Part shown: piece after piece, positions 1 through 7,916 of the stretch
Layout of the letters: every line of letters starts with the position of its first letter
Position numbering within the stretch: the first letter of the stretch is position 1
Source of the DNA: Bacteroidales bacterium
GTDB taxonomy: Bacteria > Bacteroidota > Bacteroidia > Bacteroidales > GCA-2748055
Assembly (NCBI GenBank): GCA_030589895.1
Contig: JAUUZQ010000028.1
Coordinates: 1 to 39,044, forward strand
DNA length: 39,044 nt
Reading direction: 5' to 3'
The notes under the pieces: model-generated
What the model was told of the DNA's origin: nothing
What the model saw: only the letters and a program-made list of their open reading frames with translations
Databases searched by the model: none
Translations under genes and position numbers: made by a program

Positions 1-972
1 GGAGCGGTATTAAGTGCACTTGCAGAAAATATTGAAAACCTGATTGTAGCATCTGCAGATCTTTCCAACAGTGATAAGACTGATGCATTCCTGAAAAATA
101 CAACAGCATTTGTTAAAAATGATTTTTCAGGTTCATTCCTGCAATCAGGTGTAAGCGAACTTACCCTGGCCGCTATGGCAAATGGCATGGCTCTTCATGG
201 AGGCGTTGTTCCGGTTATCGGAACATTTTTTGTTTTCAGCGACTATATGAAACCAGCTGCCAGGATGGCTGCCCTGATGGAGTTACCTGTTATTTATGTA
301 TGGACGCACGATGCATTTCGCGTAGGAGAAGATGGTCCGACCCACCAGCCTGTTGAGCAGGAAGCACAAATAAGATTGCTGGAACATCTTAAAAACCACA
401 GCGGTAAAAACTCAATGCTCGTTCTTCGTCCAGCTGATGGAATTGAATCTGTCGTTGCATGGAAAATGGCTCTCGATAACAGAAATACCCCAACAGCACT
501 TATCTTATCACGACAGGGGATTGCTGATATTCCTGCCTTGCCGGATTCAAACCGTTTTGCAGATGCCCTTAATGCTGAAAAAGGAGCATATATCGTGAAG
601 GATTGCAAGGAGAATCCGGATATCACATTGGTAGCTTCAGGCTCTGAAGTAGCTACACTTTTAGAAGGAGCCAGTTTACTGGAAGACAGAGATGGACTTA
701 ATGTGCGTGTCGTCTCTGCCATTTCTGAAGGACGTTTCCGCGACCAGGATGCCGCTTATCAGCAATCCATTATTCCTACCCGACTTCCGGTATTTGGAAT
801 GACAGCCGGATTGCCCGTGACATTGCAGGGTCTGGTTGGTCCGGGTGGAATTGTATTTGGCTTAGATAGTTTCGGATACTCTGCACCTTACAAAGTACTG
901 GACGAGAAACTGGGGTTCAATGGTGAGAATGTTTACAATAAAGTTGTTGAGTATTTGAAAACCAGGACGTAG
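1..972 (+). CDS. tkt: transketolase, C-terminal part (5' end outside window)
   Basis: The reading frame is open from base 1 to the TAG at 970, giving 323 residues, about half of a transketolase. Transketolase moves two-carbon ketol units between sugar phosphates in the non-oxidative pentose phosphate pathway, using thiamine diphosphate. The fragment starts in the Pyr domain (the SADLS segment), then has GVSELTLAAMANG, where the Glu aligns with the ThDP-activating glutamate of the usual GVREH motif, followed by GTFFVFSDYMKPAARMAALM and THDAFRVGEDGPTHQPVEQE. The last 120 or so residues fit the transketolase C-terminal domain. The R-to-S and H-to-L changes in the GVREH motif look unusual against E. 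coli, but I recall GVAELT-type motifs in this phylum. The family call is secure. The gene symbol is generic because paralogues cannot be told apart here. Confidence 0.95.
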   Translation, partial: GAVLSALAENIENLIVASADLSNSDKTDAFLKNTTAFVKNDFSGSFLQSGVSELTLAAMANGMALHGGVVPVIGTFFVFSDYMKPAARMAALMELPVIYVWTHDAFRVGEDGPTHQPVEQEAQIRLLEHLKNHSGKNSMLVLRPADGIESVVAWKMALDNRNTPTALILSRQGIADIPALPDSNRFADALNAEKGAYIVKDCKENPDITLVASGSEVATLLEGASLLEDRDGLNVRVVSAISEGRFRDQDAAYQQSIIPTRLPVFGMTAGLPVTLQGLVGPGGIVFGLDSFGYSAPYKVLDEKLGFNGENVYNKVVEYLKTRT

Positions 973-1012
973 ATTCATGTATCCTATTTTTGTATATTGT
1001 GAAAATCTGTTC

Positions 1013-1027
1013 ATATCATAATGATAT
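1013..1027. promoter_or_regulatory. 15-bp palindrome just before the VWA gene start
   Basis: ATATCAT-A-ATGATAT is a perfect inverted repeat with a one-base centre. It ends 6 nt before the ATG at 1034, so it occupies the ribosome-binding region. It could be an operator or a weak AT-only hairpin. A TATTTTTG box (985-992) that fits the Bacteroidota -7 consensus lies just upstream, but I see no TTG at the right -33 distance. Confidence 0.3.
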
Positions 1028-1033
1028 ACAAAG

Positions 1034-2428
1034 ATGAAAGCCCATAAAAATCTGCATATAGCAATAATAATACTTCTCTTTCTGCCATCGATATCACTGC
1101 TGGCTCAGAATAGTGAAACCGGTTATGAACCACAATCCCGTATCCTCTTCATTTTCGATGCATCTTACAGTATGGATGGAAAATGGGAAGGTGACAGCAA
1201 GATAAATATTGCCCGGAGAATTCTGATTGAAATGGTTGACAGTCTGGAAAATTTAGAGAATGTTGAGATGGCTTTAAGGATATATGGACACCAGAGTCCT
1301 GTCCCGCCACAAGATTGTAGTGATACAAAACTTGAAGTTCCATTTGCACCAAACAATGCTTCCCGCATCAGACAAAAACTACGATTTATTCATCCCAAAG
1401 GAACCACTCCCATTGCCCACTCTTTGGAGTTATCGGCTGGGGATTTTCCTCCCTGCTCACAATGCAGAGACATAATTATTATGATAACAGATGGTGTCGA
1501 AGCATGTGATGGTGACCCCTGTAAAGTTTCTGCGGATCTCCAGAAAAAAGGAATCATATTAAAGCCCTTTGTAATTGGAATTGGAAATGATCCACTTTTC
1601 AAAGAGACATTTGGATGTTTGGGACATTATTACGAAGCTCCAAGTAAGCAACAGTTCAGGGAGGCGATGAGGATCGTAATTACCCAGGCACTGAATGCTA
1701 CAAGTTCACAGATAAACCTCCTGGACACTGAAGGAAATCCAACTGAAACGGATGTGAATGTAATCCTTTATGACCAATTTTCCGGGAAGGTCAGATACAA
1801 CATGATTCATACGCTCAACAGCAAAGGCAATCCAGATACTATATCTCTCGATCACCTTAGTACATACAGGATTCTTGCACAAACAATCCCTCCGGTATCA
1901 ATTGATTCGGTTATTTTAACAGCAGGCAGACATAATCATATCGGCCTGGATGCACCTCAGGGATCCTTAATTATTGTAACAGCAAAAGGCAGTAAGCTTT
2001 ACAATACTGAGAAAATTCTGGTAAAACAAGCAGGAATGCACCCTACCATAAATGTGCAGAAAATGGGAAGTGTCGAGAAATATATTGTTGGCAATTACGA
2101 TCTGGAAATCCCGGTATATCCCCTGATTTATCTCCCAGATGTTGAAATTCTGCAAAGCTATACAACAACAGTGGAAATTCCGGAACCCGGACAAGTGAAT
2201 TTCGTATCACGAAGTCCCGGATATGGTGCAATATATCAGATTGATACTGAAGGAAATCAGAATTGGGTTGTAAATCTTCGATCAGGATTAACGGAACAAT
2301 TATTTAATTTGCAACCCGGAAGCTATAGGGTAATCTTCAGGCATGGAAACGTGAAATCAACGATGAAATCACAGATCTGGGATTTTACTATTTTATCAGG
2401 ACGAATTCAGACAATTAATTTTAAGTAA
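1034..2428 (+). CDS. secreted von Willebrand factor A domain protein
   Basis: This 464-residue protein has a cleavable signal peptide (hydrophobic residues 9-23, ending LLAQ). A VWA domain covers about residues 35-220. The MIDAS metal site looks complete: DASYS at 42-46, GTTP at 123-126 and ITDG at 151-154. Such domains bind proteins through a divalent metal. A cysteine-rich stretch (C141, C144, C158, C163) flanks the MIDAS loop and could form disulfides in the periplasm. Residues 225-464 are beta-rich with no domain I can name; they resemble the stacked beta modules often attached to exported VWA proteins. The gene lies 61 nt after the transketolase gene and 52 nt before the ECF sigma gene, on the same strand. 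A role as a surface or periplasmic adhesion or sensing protein is inference. The start was chosen because the signal peptide follows it directly. Confidence 0.85.
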   Translation: MKAHKNLHIAIIILLFLPSISLLAQNSETGYEPQSRILFIFDASYSMDGKWEGDSKINIARRILIEMVDSLENLENVEMALRIYGHQSPVPPQDCSDTKLEVPFAPNNASRIRQKLRFIHPKGTTPIAHSLELSAGDFPPCSQCRDIIIMITDGVEACDGDPCKVSADLQKKGIILKPFVIGIGNDPLFKETFGCLGHYYEAPSKQQFREAMRIVITQALNATSSQINLLDTEGNPTETDVNVILYDQFSGKVRYNMIHTLNSKGNPDTISLDHLSTYRILAQTIPPVSIDSVILTAGRHNHIGLDAPQGSLIIVTAKGSKLYNTEKILVKQAGMHPTINVQKMGSVEKYIVGNYDLEIPVYPLIYLPDVEILQSYTTTVEIPEPGQVNFVSRSPGYGAIYQIDTEGNQNWVVNLRSGLTEQLFNLQPGSYRVIFRHGNVKSTMKSQIWDFTILSGRIQTINFK

Positions 2429-2432
2429 AAGA

Positions 2433-2460
2433 TTAAACTTTATTAATTTACGACCGTCTA
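2433..2460 (+). promoter_or_regulatory. ECF-type promoter P1 of the sigma gene
   Basis: TTAAAC (2433-2438), 16 nt, then CGTCTA (2455-2460) followed by AC. This matches the general ECF-sigma pattern with an AAC-containing -35 element and a CGTC -10 element. It lies 20 nt before the sigma-factor ATG. A second copy with the same spacing occurs at 3029-3056, which supports both being real and implies autoregulation. Confidence 0.7.
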
Positions 2461-2480
2461 ACAGCAAAGATTTCGATTAT

Positions 2481-3032
2481 ATGTCAGTGATAACAGACGG
2501 GCAGATCATTCAGAATTTCAAGGATCCTGAAAAGCGGGAGGCTGCTTTTAGCGGACTGGTGAGTAAATACCAGGAGCGGCTATATTGGCATTGCCGGAAA
2601 ATCGTAATCAATCATGAAGATGCCGATGATGCTATGCAAAACACCTTTATCAAGGTATGGAAAAGTCTGGCTGAATTCAGGGCAGACTCAGGTTTATACA
2701 CATGGCTCTACAGAATTGCGACCAATGAGTCACTAACAGTTTTAAAACAGAAGAAGAAATTTCTAAACCATACCAGTATTGATGAATATATACAAACGCA
2801 GTCTGATAATCTTACTTCGGATAGTTATTTTGATGGAGACGAAACGGAAATAAAACTGCAAAAGGCCATTTTAACACTGCCTGAAAAACAGAGATTGGTT
2901 TTCAATATGAAATATTATGATGATATGAAATATAATGAGATCTCAGATATATTGGGAACCTCTGTCGGAGCATTGAAAGCTTCATATCATCACGCCGTAA
3001 AAAAAATTGAGATCTTCATGAAAATAGATTAA
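2481..3032 (+). CDS. RNA polymerase sigma-70 family factor, ECF subfamily
   Basis: This 183-residue protein has the two-domain ECF layout. Sigma region 2 spans about residues 24-92, with the core-binding and -10 recognition stretch HEDADDAMQNTFIKVWKSL and the helix TWLYRIATNESL. Region 4 spans about 125-178, with LPEKQRLVFNMKYYDDMKYNEISDILGTS as its helix-turn-helix. Region 1.1 and a full region 3 are absent, as expected for ECF factors. It should redirect RNA polymerase to ECF-type promoters such as those at 2433-2460 and 3029-3056. The next two genes encode a membrane protein and a CpxP-like periplasmic protein, so the cassette probably answers envelope stress. The signal is unknown. The family call is secure; the regulon is inference. 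Confidence 0.95.
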   Translation: MSVITDGQIIQNFKDPEKREAAFSGLVSKYQERLYWHCRKIVINHEDADDAMQNTFIKVWKSLAEFRADSGLYTWLYRIATNESLTVLKQKKKFLNHTSIDEYIQTQSDNLTSDSYFDGDETEIKLQKAILTLPEKQRLVFNMKYYDDMKYNEISDILGTSVGALKASYHHAVKKIEIFMKID

Positions 3033-3056
3033 ACCTTTTATATATTTATATGTCTA
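3029..3056 (+). promoter_or_regulatory. ECF-type promoter P2, overlapping the sigma gene stop codon
   Basis: TTAAAC (3029-3034, containing the TAA stop of the sigma gene), 16 nt, then TGTCTA (3051-3056) followed by AC. The eight bases GATTAAAC and the seven bases GTCTAAC are shared with P1 at identical spacing, while the spacer sequence differs. It lies 21 nt before the ATG of the putative anti-sigma gene, so that gene and the CpxP-like gene could be transcribed apart from the sigma gene. Confidence 0.65.
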
Positions 3057-3077
3057 ACTAACAGAATATTCAGAAGA

Positions 3078-3521
3078 ATGAATAACAAAAATATCAATAG
3101 AAATAAGCTGGCTGATAAATCGTCGGGGAACCCTTTTTCGGTTCCAGACAACTACTTCAGTAATTTTTCTTCCAGGCTACAGGAAAGAATAAAGATGGAA
3201 GAAGAGATAGCTTATATCCCTTCAAAATCTATATGGCAAAGTGTTAAACCACATCTTGCTCTCGCTGCTGCAATTCTCGGATTTGCACTGATCAGTTTCA
3301 CTACTCTTCAATTAATTTTTGGAGAGAACCAGAACTATGATTACTATGATATGGCCTTAATGGATAAAACAGGGATAACATTGGATGAATTGGTTTTTCA
3401 GGAAACCTTTGCATATAGCGAGATCGGGGAAGAAGATTCTTATTCTGAATGGGAAGAAGACGCCATGATCTATCTCGCCAGTAATGAAGTAAACCTGGAT
3501 ATGTTACTAATTGAAAACTAA
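3078..3521 (+). CDS. single-pass membrane protein, candidate anti-sigma factor
   Basis: This 147-residue protein has a polar N-terminal region (1-57) containing NPFSVPDNYFSNFSSRLQERI, a motif I associate with Bacteroidota proteins encoded just after ECF sigma genes. One membrane helix follows at about 58-80, then an acidic tail (81-147) rich in Glu, Asp and Tyr that would face the periplasm. There is no zinc-binding HxxxCxxC motif of the ZAS anti-sigma class. Position (45 nt after the sigma gene) and topology (short cytoplasmic N-terminus, one helix, exported tail) are those expected of an anti-sigma factor. The function is inferred from context, not from a recognised catalytic or binding motif. 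Confidence 0.6.
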   Translation: MNNKNINRNKLADKSSGNPFSVPDNYFSNFSSRLQERIKMEEEIAYIPSKSIWQSVKPHLALAAAILGFALISFTTLQLIFGENQNYDYYDMALMDKTGITLDELVFQETFAYSEIGEEDSYSEWEEDAMIYLASNEVNLDMLLIEN

Positions 3522-3531
3522 AGAAGACACA

Positions 3532-4038
3532 ATGAAACGTCAAAATAAAAGAATTGGTGCCCTCTTAATTGTAACGCTATTCATTTCTGCATTTACTCAA
3601 TTATATGGTCAGAGAGATCAGCAGATGGAAAGATTCAAAGATGAAAAAATAAAATTCTTTAATGAGAAACTGGAACTTAGTGCAGAAGAAGGAGAGTTGT
3701 TCTGGCCACTTTATCAAAACCTGAATAACCGCAGGATGAAAATCAATGAAGACGAAAGAAATTTACTTACCTACTATAGTAGCAACTCTCAGTTTTTATC
3801 TGATGAAGAGACAGATGAGACAATTGAAAATTTTATTTCATTACAGAAAAAGCGAGTTGATCTGGATCTTAAATATCACAAAAAATTCGTGGAGATCATC
3901 GGGAAAAAGAAAACCATGCTTATGTACTCCCTGGAGAGAGAATTCAGGCTGTATATATTGAGGAAATTTAGCGGTAGTTATGGTGGCGAAGGCAAACCAG
4001 GCGGACAAGGTCGCTTCAGAGGTACCGGAGGTCGCTAG
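3532..4038 (+). CDS. CpxP/Spy-like periplasmic protein
   Basis: I take the ATG at 3532, 10 nt after the previous stop, rather than the in-frame TTG at 3511, because the signal peptide begins there (MKRQNKRIGALLIV, cleavage near residue 26) and an AAAGAAG stretch precedes it. The mature part (about 140 residues) is helical and charged. It contains KIKFFNEKLELSAEEGELFW, which resembles the FWPLY-type relatives of CpxP/Spy/ZraP (LTXXQ-like) common after ECF sigma genes in Bacteroidota. It ends in a Gly/Arg-rich tail (SGSYGGEGKPGGQGRFRG). CpxP and Spy are stress-induced periplasmic chaperones or sensor brakes. A similar job, perhaps feedback on the anti-sigma tail, is inference. Expression is probably from the promoter at 3029-3056. 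Confidence 0.65.
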   Translation: MKRQNKRIGALLIVTLFISAFTQLYGQRDQQMERFKDEKIKFFNEKLELSAEEGELFWPLYQNLNNRRMKINEDERNLLTYYSSNSQFLSDEETDETIENFISLQKKRVDLDLKYHKKFVEIIGKKKTMLMYSLEREFRLYILRKFSGSYGGEGKPGGQGRFRGTGGR

Positions 4039-4055
4039 CAAAATTTATCGAAAAC

Positions 4056-4088
4056 AACTAACTTGAACCCATAGGGCTCAACGTAGTT
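4056..4088. terminator. inverted repeat between convergent genes (likely bidirectional terminator)
   Basis: AACTA/TAGTT outer arms enclose TTGAACCC-ATA-GGGCTCAA (4063-4081), a hairpin with one mismatch per inner arm and a 3-nt loop. It lies between the convergent ends of the CpxP-like gene (4038) and hutH (4100), where a bidirectional terminator is expected. There is no long T tract, so a dispersed palindromic repeat is an alternative. It contains CCCATAGGG, also present in reverse complement in the hairpin at 18082-18122. Confidence 0.45.
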
Positions 4089-4099
4089 AATAATACAGG

Positions 4100-5617
4100 C
4101 TACAGAAGTACCTGGTCCAGTTCATCGGTTAATACAACATCCCTTAAAAATTCTACCGTATCATTGATATCCGTGTACATGATCTTGTCATTTTTTATAA
4201 AGGAGACTCTTTTGCGATACTCCTTAAAGAAAGATTCAAGATAGGGCGATGATTTTAGAGGTCTTCTAAAATCGAGTGCCTGTGCAGCATTGTACAATTC
4301 TATAGCCAGGATTCTTTCCAGATTCTCCATGACCTTGTATGCTTTTACAGCTGAATTTGCACCCATGCTTACATGGTCCTCCTGACCCTGCGAAGATTCG
4401 ATCGAATCGACTGAAGAAGGTGTACATAACTGTTTGTTATGACTAACCATTGAAGCTGCTGTATACTGAGGGATCATAAATCCTGAATTCAATCCGGGAT
4501 TAGCCACCAGGAAGTGCGGAAGATTGCGATCGCCCGACAATAACTGGTAGGTTCTTCTTTCTGAGATATTCCCTAATTCAGCCAGGGCAATGGCAAGATT
4601 GTCAAATGCAAGTGCCAGTGGCTGTCCGTGAAAGTTGCCGGCTGAAATTATCAGATTCTCTTCAGGAAAAATAGTTGGATTATCTGTAACAGAATTTATT
4701 TCATTCTGAAAAACATAGGCTACATAATTGATTGAATCTTTTGAGGCACCATGAACCTGCGGTATACATCTAAATGAGTATGGATCCTGTACGTGTGCCT
4801 TCTCACGGGCAATCAACTCACTCCCCTTTAGCAACCAGCGCATCCTGGATGCTGTTTGAATTTGTCCCTTATGAGGTCTGATCTGTTGAATCAAATCATG
4901 AAAGGGCTCAATCCGTCCATCGAAAGCATCCAGTGAAAGTGCACTGATTATATCAGCTAAGCGAGATAATTTAAATACCCGAAGACAGAGATGAACACCG
5001 TATGCACTCATGAACTGTGTCCCATTTAAAAGTGCAAGACCCTCCTTGGACTGCAACTGAATAGGCTTCCAATTAAACTTTTTCAGCATTTCCCCGGAAG
5101 CAACAACTTTTCCATCCATTGTTACCTCTCCCATGCCCAGTAAGGGTAAACTCATGTGTGCCAGAGGAGCAAGATCTCCTGAGGCACCCAAAGAACCATA
5201 TTGGTAAATTACAGGGATAATATCATTATTGTAAAAATCTATTAGTCGCTGTACGGTAAGAACCTGTACGCCTGAATTTCCATAAGACAAAGATTGTATT
5301 TTCAGAAGCAGCATGAGCTTAATGATCTCCCGGGGAATCATATCTCCCACACCGCATGCATGTGACATAACCAGGTTTTTCTGAAGCAGACCAAGGTCTG
5401 AAGTCGATATCACTTCATTGCACAATGATCCAAAACCTGTATTGATTCCGTACAATGAATCATCAGCTTCCTCCATCCGTTTGTCCAGATAGTCACGACA
5501 TAGTTGAATTTTTGCTTCGCTCTCCCCGGACAGTCCCAATTGCGAATTGTTTTGTAAGATCCGGTCGATAATCTTCCAGTCTATTACCTTGCTGCTAATA
5601 TGGTGTATATTTTTCAT
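4100..5617 (-). CDS. hutH: histidine ammonia-lyase
   Basis: This 505-residue enzyme removes ammonia from L-histidine to give urocanate, the first step of histidine degradation, in the cytoplasm. The Ala-Ser-Gly that forms the MIO cofactor is at 145-147 in GSLGASGDLAPLAH. Other active-site residues are present: Tyr56 in YGINTGFG, His86 in MSHACGVG, Asn198, Gln277, Tyr280 and Arg283 (QDPYSFR), and the SQGQEDHVSMG segment. The Ser-His pair at 85-86 is typical of histidine-specific lyases rather than phenylalanine or tyrosine ammonia-lyases. Length is usual for the family. No hutU, hutI or hutG is nearby. The gene instead starts 15 nt after hisS on the same strand and is probably co-transcribed with it. 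Confidence 0.95.
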   Translation of the reverse strand: MKNIHHISSKVIDWKIIDRILQNNSQLGLSGESEAKIQLCRDYLDKRMEEADDSLYGINTGFGSLCNEVISTSDLGLLQKNLVMSHACGVGDMIPREIIKLMLLLKIQSLSYGNSGVQVLTVQRLIDFYNNDIIPVIYQYGSLGASGDLAPLAHMSLPLLGMGEVTMDGKVVASGEMLKKFNWKPIQLQSKEGLALLNGTQFMSAYGVHLCLRVFKLSRLADIISALSLDAFDGRIEPFHDLIQQIRPHKGQIQTASRMRWLLKGSELIAREKAHVQDPYSFRCIPQVHGASKDSINYVAYVFQNEINSVTDNPTIFPEENLIISAGNFHGQPLALAFDNLAIALAELGNISERRTYQLLSGDRNLPHFLVANPGLNSGFMIPQYTAASMVSHNKQLCTPSSVDSIESSQGQEDHVSMGANSAVKAYKVMENLERILAIELYNAAQALDFRRPLKSSPYLESFFKEYRKRVSFIKNDKIMYTDINDTVEFLRDVVLTDELDQVLL

Positions 5618-5632
5618 AGTACAGAATTCAAA

Positions 5633-7000
5633 TTATCCTTTCAGCAGGGCAAGCATCTCTTCAAATGAAACAGTTTGTTGATCACCGCTTTTCATATTTT
5701 TCAGTGTGATTTCACTAATTTGAATTTCATGTTCCCCAATGATTGCAACATAAGGGATATTGGAATTATCGGCATATCCCATTTGCTTCTTCATCTTCAC
5801 ACTGTCGGGGTACAATTCTGAATTAATTCCCTCTTTTCTCAACTTTCCCAATAAGGGCAGAATATAATTTACTTCACGGTCACCAAAGTTTACAAACAAT
5901 ACCTGTGTGTGTTGCTTTTCATCATCAGGAAATTTATCTGTCTGAAGAAGCACATCATATATTCTGTCTGCTCCAAAACTAATCCCTACACCAGACACAT
6001 CAGGCAATCCAAATATACCTGTCAGGTCATCGTATCTTCCTCCTCCACAAAGGCTTCCAATAGAAACATCTTTCGCCTTTACTTCAATAATTGCACCCGT
6101 GTAATAGTTCAGTCCCCTGGCCAGCGTAATATCAAGTTCCAGTTCGGATGCGATCGGGTCGATTGAGATCAGGCTGAATACCTTTCTCAGCTCTGAGACT
6201 CCCTCCATTCCAATTTCTGATCCAGACAGATAATCTTCCAGAAATTTGAGTTTCTCATCATTGTTGCCCTTCATTTCAAATACCGGCTGGAGCATCTTAA
6301 TTGATTGATCTGAAATCCCTTTTGCACTGAGCTCTTCCAATACCCTTTTAATACCAATTTTATCAAGTTTATCGATGGCAACAGTGATATCAACGATTTT
6401 TTCACTCTCTCCAATTATTTCAGAAATCCCGGCCAACACTTTTCGATTGTTAATTTTAATAATTACCGGCAGAGAAAAATCTTCAAAAACCTCATCAATA
6501 ACTTTAATCAACTCAAATTCATTGATCAGGGAATTACTTCCGATCATGTCCGCATCGCATTGAAAAAATTCACGATAACGACCTTTTTGAGGATTGTCGG
6601 CTCGCCAGACAGGTTGAATCTGGTATCTTTTAAACGGGAAATTTATTTCGTTTCTGTGCTGAACCACAAATCTGGCAAAAGGAACGGTGAGATCGTATCG
6701 CAAACCACGCTTGGCTATCTGCTGCGTCACTGATCCCAATGGCATTTCAGAAATTCCCGAAGTATTTAGTTTAGCCAGGTAATTTCCCGAATTAAGGATT
6801 TTAAAAAGCAATTTATCTCCCTCTTCACCATATTTCCCCATCAATGTTGAGAGGTTCTCCATGGCAGGGGTTTCAATGGGAAGAAAGCCGTACTTCTTAA
6901 ACACATTCCGAATAATGTCGAAGATAAAATTTCTTCCTTCCATCTCTTTTGGAGAAAAATCGCGGGTACCTTTTGGAATAGAGGGTTTCTGTATAGCCAT
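5633..7000 (-). CDS. hisS: histidyl-tRNA synthetase
   Basis: This 455-residue class II aminoacyl-tRNA synthetase charges tRNA-His with histidine. Visible signatures are [10 protein letters not shown] at the N-terminus, motif 2 in [20 protein letters not shown] followed by QCDADMIGS, the histidine-specific [15 protein letters not shown], and motif 3 in [12 protein letters not shown]. Residues from about 365 onward (TQVLFVNFG and after) are the anticodon-binding domain. It is a little longer than the roughly 420-residue E. coli enzyme. It sits 13 nt after the 7014-7883 gene and 15 nt before hutH, which suggests a four-gene transcription unit. There is no sign of a catalytic defect, so this is a true synthetase rather than a HisZ-like paralogue. 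Confidence 0.96.
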   Translation of the reverse strand: MAIQKPSIPKGTRDFSPKEMEGRNFIFDIIRNVFKKYGFLPIETPAMENLSTLMGKYGEEGDKLLFKILNSGNYLAKLNTSGISEMPLGSVTQQIAKRGLRYDLTVPFARFVVQHRNEINFPFKRYQIQPVWRADNPQKGRYREFFQCDADMIGSNSLINEFELIKVIDEVFEDFSLPVIIKINNRKVLAGISEIIGESEKIVDITVAIDKLDKIGIKRVLEELSAKGISDQSIKMLQPVFEMKGNNDEKLKFLEDYLSGSEIGMEGVSELRKVFSLISIDPIASELELDITLARGLNYYTGAIIEVKAKDVSIGSLCGGGRYDDLTGIFGLPDVSGVGISFGADRIYDVLLQTDKFPDDEKQHTQVLFVNFGDREVNYILPLLGKLRKEGINSELYPDSVKMKKQMGYADNSNIPYVAIIGEHEIQISEITLKNMKSGDQQTVSFEEMLALLKG

Positions 7001-7013
7001 GAAAATTTACAGT

Positions 7014-7883
7014 TTATTGAGTTTTTTTCTTTTTCGCTTTCCCCAGCTTTTTTAAATCTGATAAGAGCAAAGCATCTGGTTTTTTGGCATTTACTTTATG
7101 AAAATCGAAATAGTAGAAATGACCATCACCGGCACCTATCAACATTTTATATACTCTGGCCGATAACCTCACTCCTTCAGGACCCACTTTGTGAAGAAAT
7201 ACGATATCCTCCTCTTTATTCATGATGGCCTCCTTGATCTCCTCCCTTGTAACAAACTTAAATCTATAGGGATAGACCTCCTTTATGGCTTTTTCGGTCC
7301 TGATGCTTTTTTCAAGCTCATCCTTCACCAGGTAAAGTGTTTTATTCTGAATATCAGCCATGTTATCATTGTAATGCTTAAAAACGTTTTGAGAAACCAT
7401 GTCGGGATCTTCCATGATAAGTTTCACGTGTTTCTGCATAAAATTGACCAATGTTCCAAGTTTGTATGCATAGTTCTCTTCGTCTACACCATAAAAGCTA
7501 ACCGGAATATTTACAACATCCTTCATTTCACCCAGGGTAGGATAATCGCCACCAAGGGAAAGACAAAGAAAGTTATACCTGGTTAGAGACTTATCCTTTT
7601 CAAAACTCACGATAGCCAGGTAAAGAAAGGAGCTGGTTTTGTCGAGAGATTTTTCTTTGAACTCAGAAAATTTAATAAACTCATATTCCGTAATATCCCA
7701 ATATTTATTTACTGCATCAGTGATTTCGAAATTATATTCTGAAATGGGATTGTCCTCCAGAACTACGTAGGTTTTGGTACTTGCAAAAATCTCAAGGTCT
7801 TCTGCTGTTGGCAGGTACTCTCTCTGGGCTTGCAATGCACTAAATGGAATTAAAATAACGAGAAGAATTAGTAATTTTTTCAT
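7014..7883 (-). CDS. secreted protein of unknown function (289 aa)
   Basis: The ATG at 7883-7881 begins a clear signal peptide (MKKLLILLVILIPFSALQAQ). The in-frame TTG seven codons upstream would spoil it, so I use the ATG. The mature protein is about 269 residues, mixed alpha/beta, with no Cys-rich, nuclease or protease motif I recognise, and a very basic C-terminus (KKLGKAKKKKTQ). Segments such as TYVVLEDNPISEYNFEITDAV and KYWDITEYEFIKFSEF feel like a recurring Bacteroidota exported family, but I cannot name it. It follows another secreted unknown by 33 nt and precedes hisS by 13 nt. The operon position beside a tRNA synthetase does not suggest a function. Confidence 0.75.
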   Translation of the reverse strand: MKKLLILLVILIPFSALQAQREYLPTAEDLEIFASTKTYVVLEDNPISEYNFEITDAVNKYWDITEYEFIKFSEFKEKSLDKTSSFLYLAIVSFEKDKSLTRYNFLCLSLGGDYPTLGEMKDVVNIPVSFYGVDEENYAYKLGTLVNFMQKHVKLIMEDPDMVSQNVFKHYNDNMADIQNKTLYLVKDELEKSIRTEKAIKEVYPYRFKFVTREEIKEAIMNKEEDIVFLHKVGPEGVRLSARVYKMLIGAGDGHFYYFDFHKVNAKKPDALLLSDLKKLGKAKKKKTQ

Positions 7884-7916
7884 ATGTCTAAAATTGATTT
7901 TCAAAATTACGAAAAT

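Noticed and set aside
175..177. Met at 175 as the start of the first gene
   Set aside because: The frame is open to base 1 and the residues before it (SADLS, GVSELTLAA) are conserved transketolase sequence.
294..722. 142-codon open frame antisense to the transketolase gene
   Set aside because: The + strand carries clear transketolase motifs throughout. The antisense product is Ser/Ala-rich with no recognisable domain.
985..992. TATTTTTG as a full promoter of the VWA gene
   Set aside because: The nearest upstream TTG is 27 nt away, too far for the -33 element, so it is mentioned only as a possible -7 box.
3511..3531. TTG start for the CpxP-like gene
   Set aside because: It would add seven polar residues before the signal peptide and overlap the previous gene. 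The ATG at 3532 fits better.
4100..5617. Phenylalanine or tyrosine ammonia-lyase instead of HutH
   Set aside because: The selectivity position reads Ser-His as in histidine lyases, and the QDPYSFR and QGQEDHVSMG motifs match HutH.
7191..7586. 131-codon + strand frame opposite the 289-aa secreted protein
   Set aside because: The - strand frame has a signal peptide and operon spacing. The + strand product has no motif, no promoter and no ribosome-binding site.
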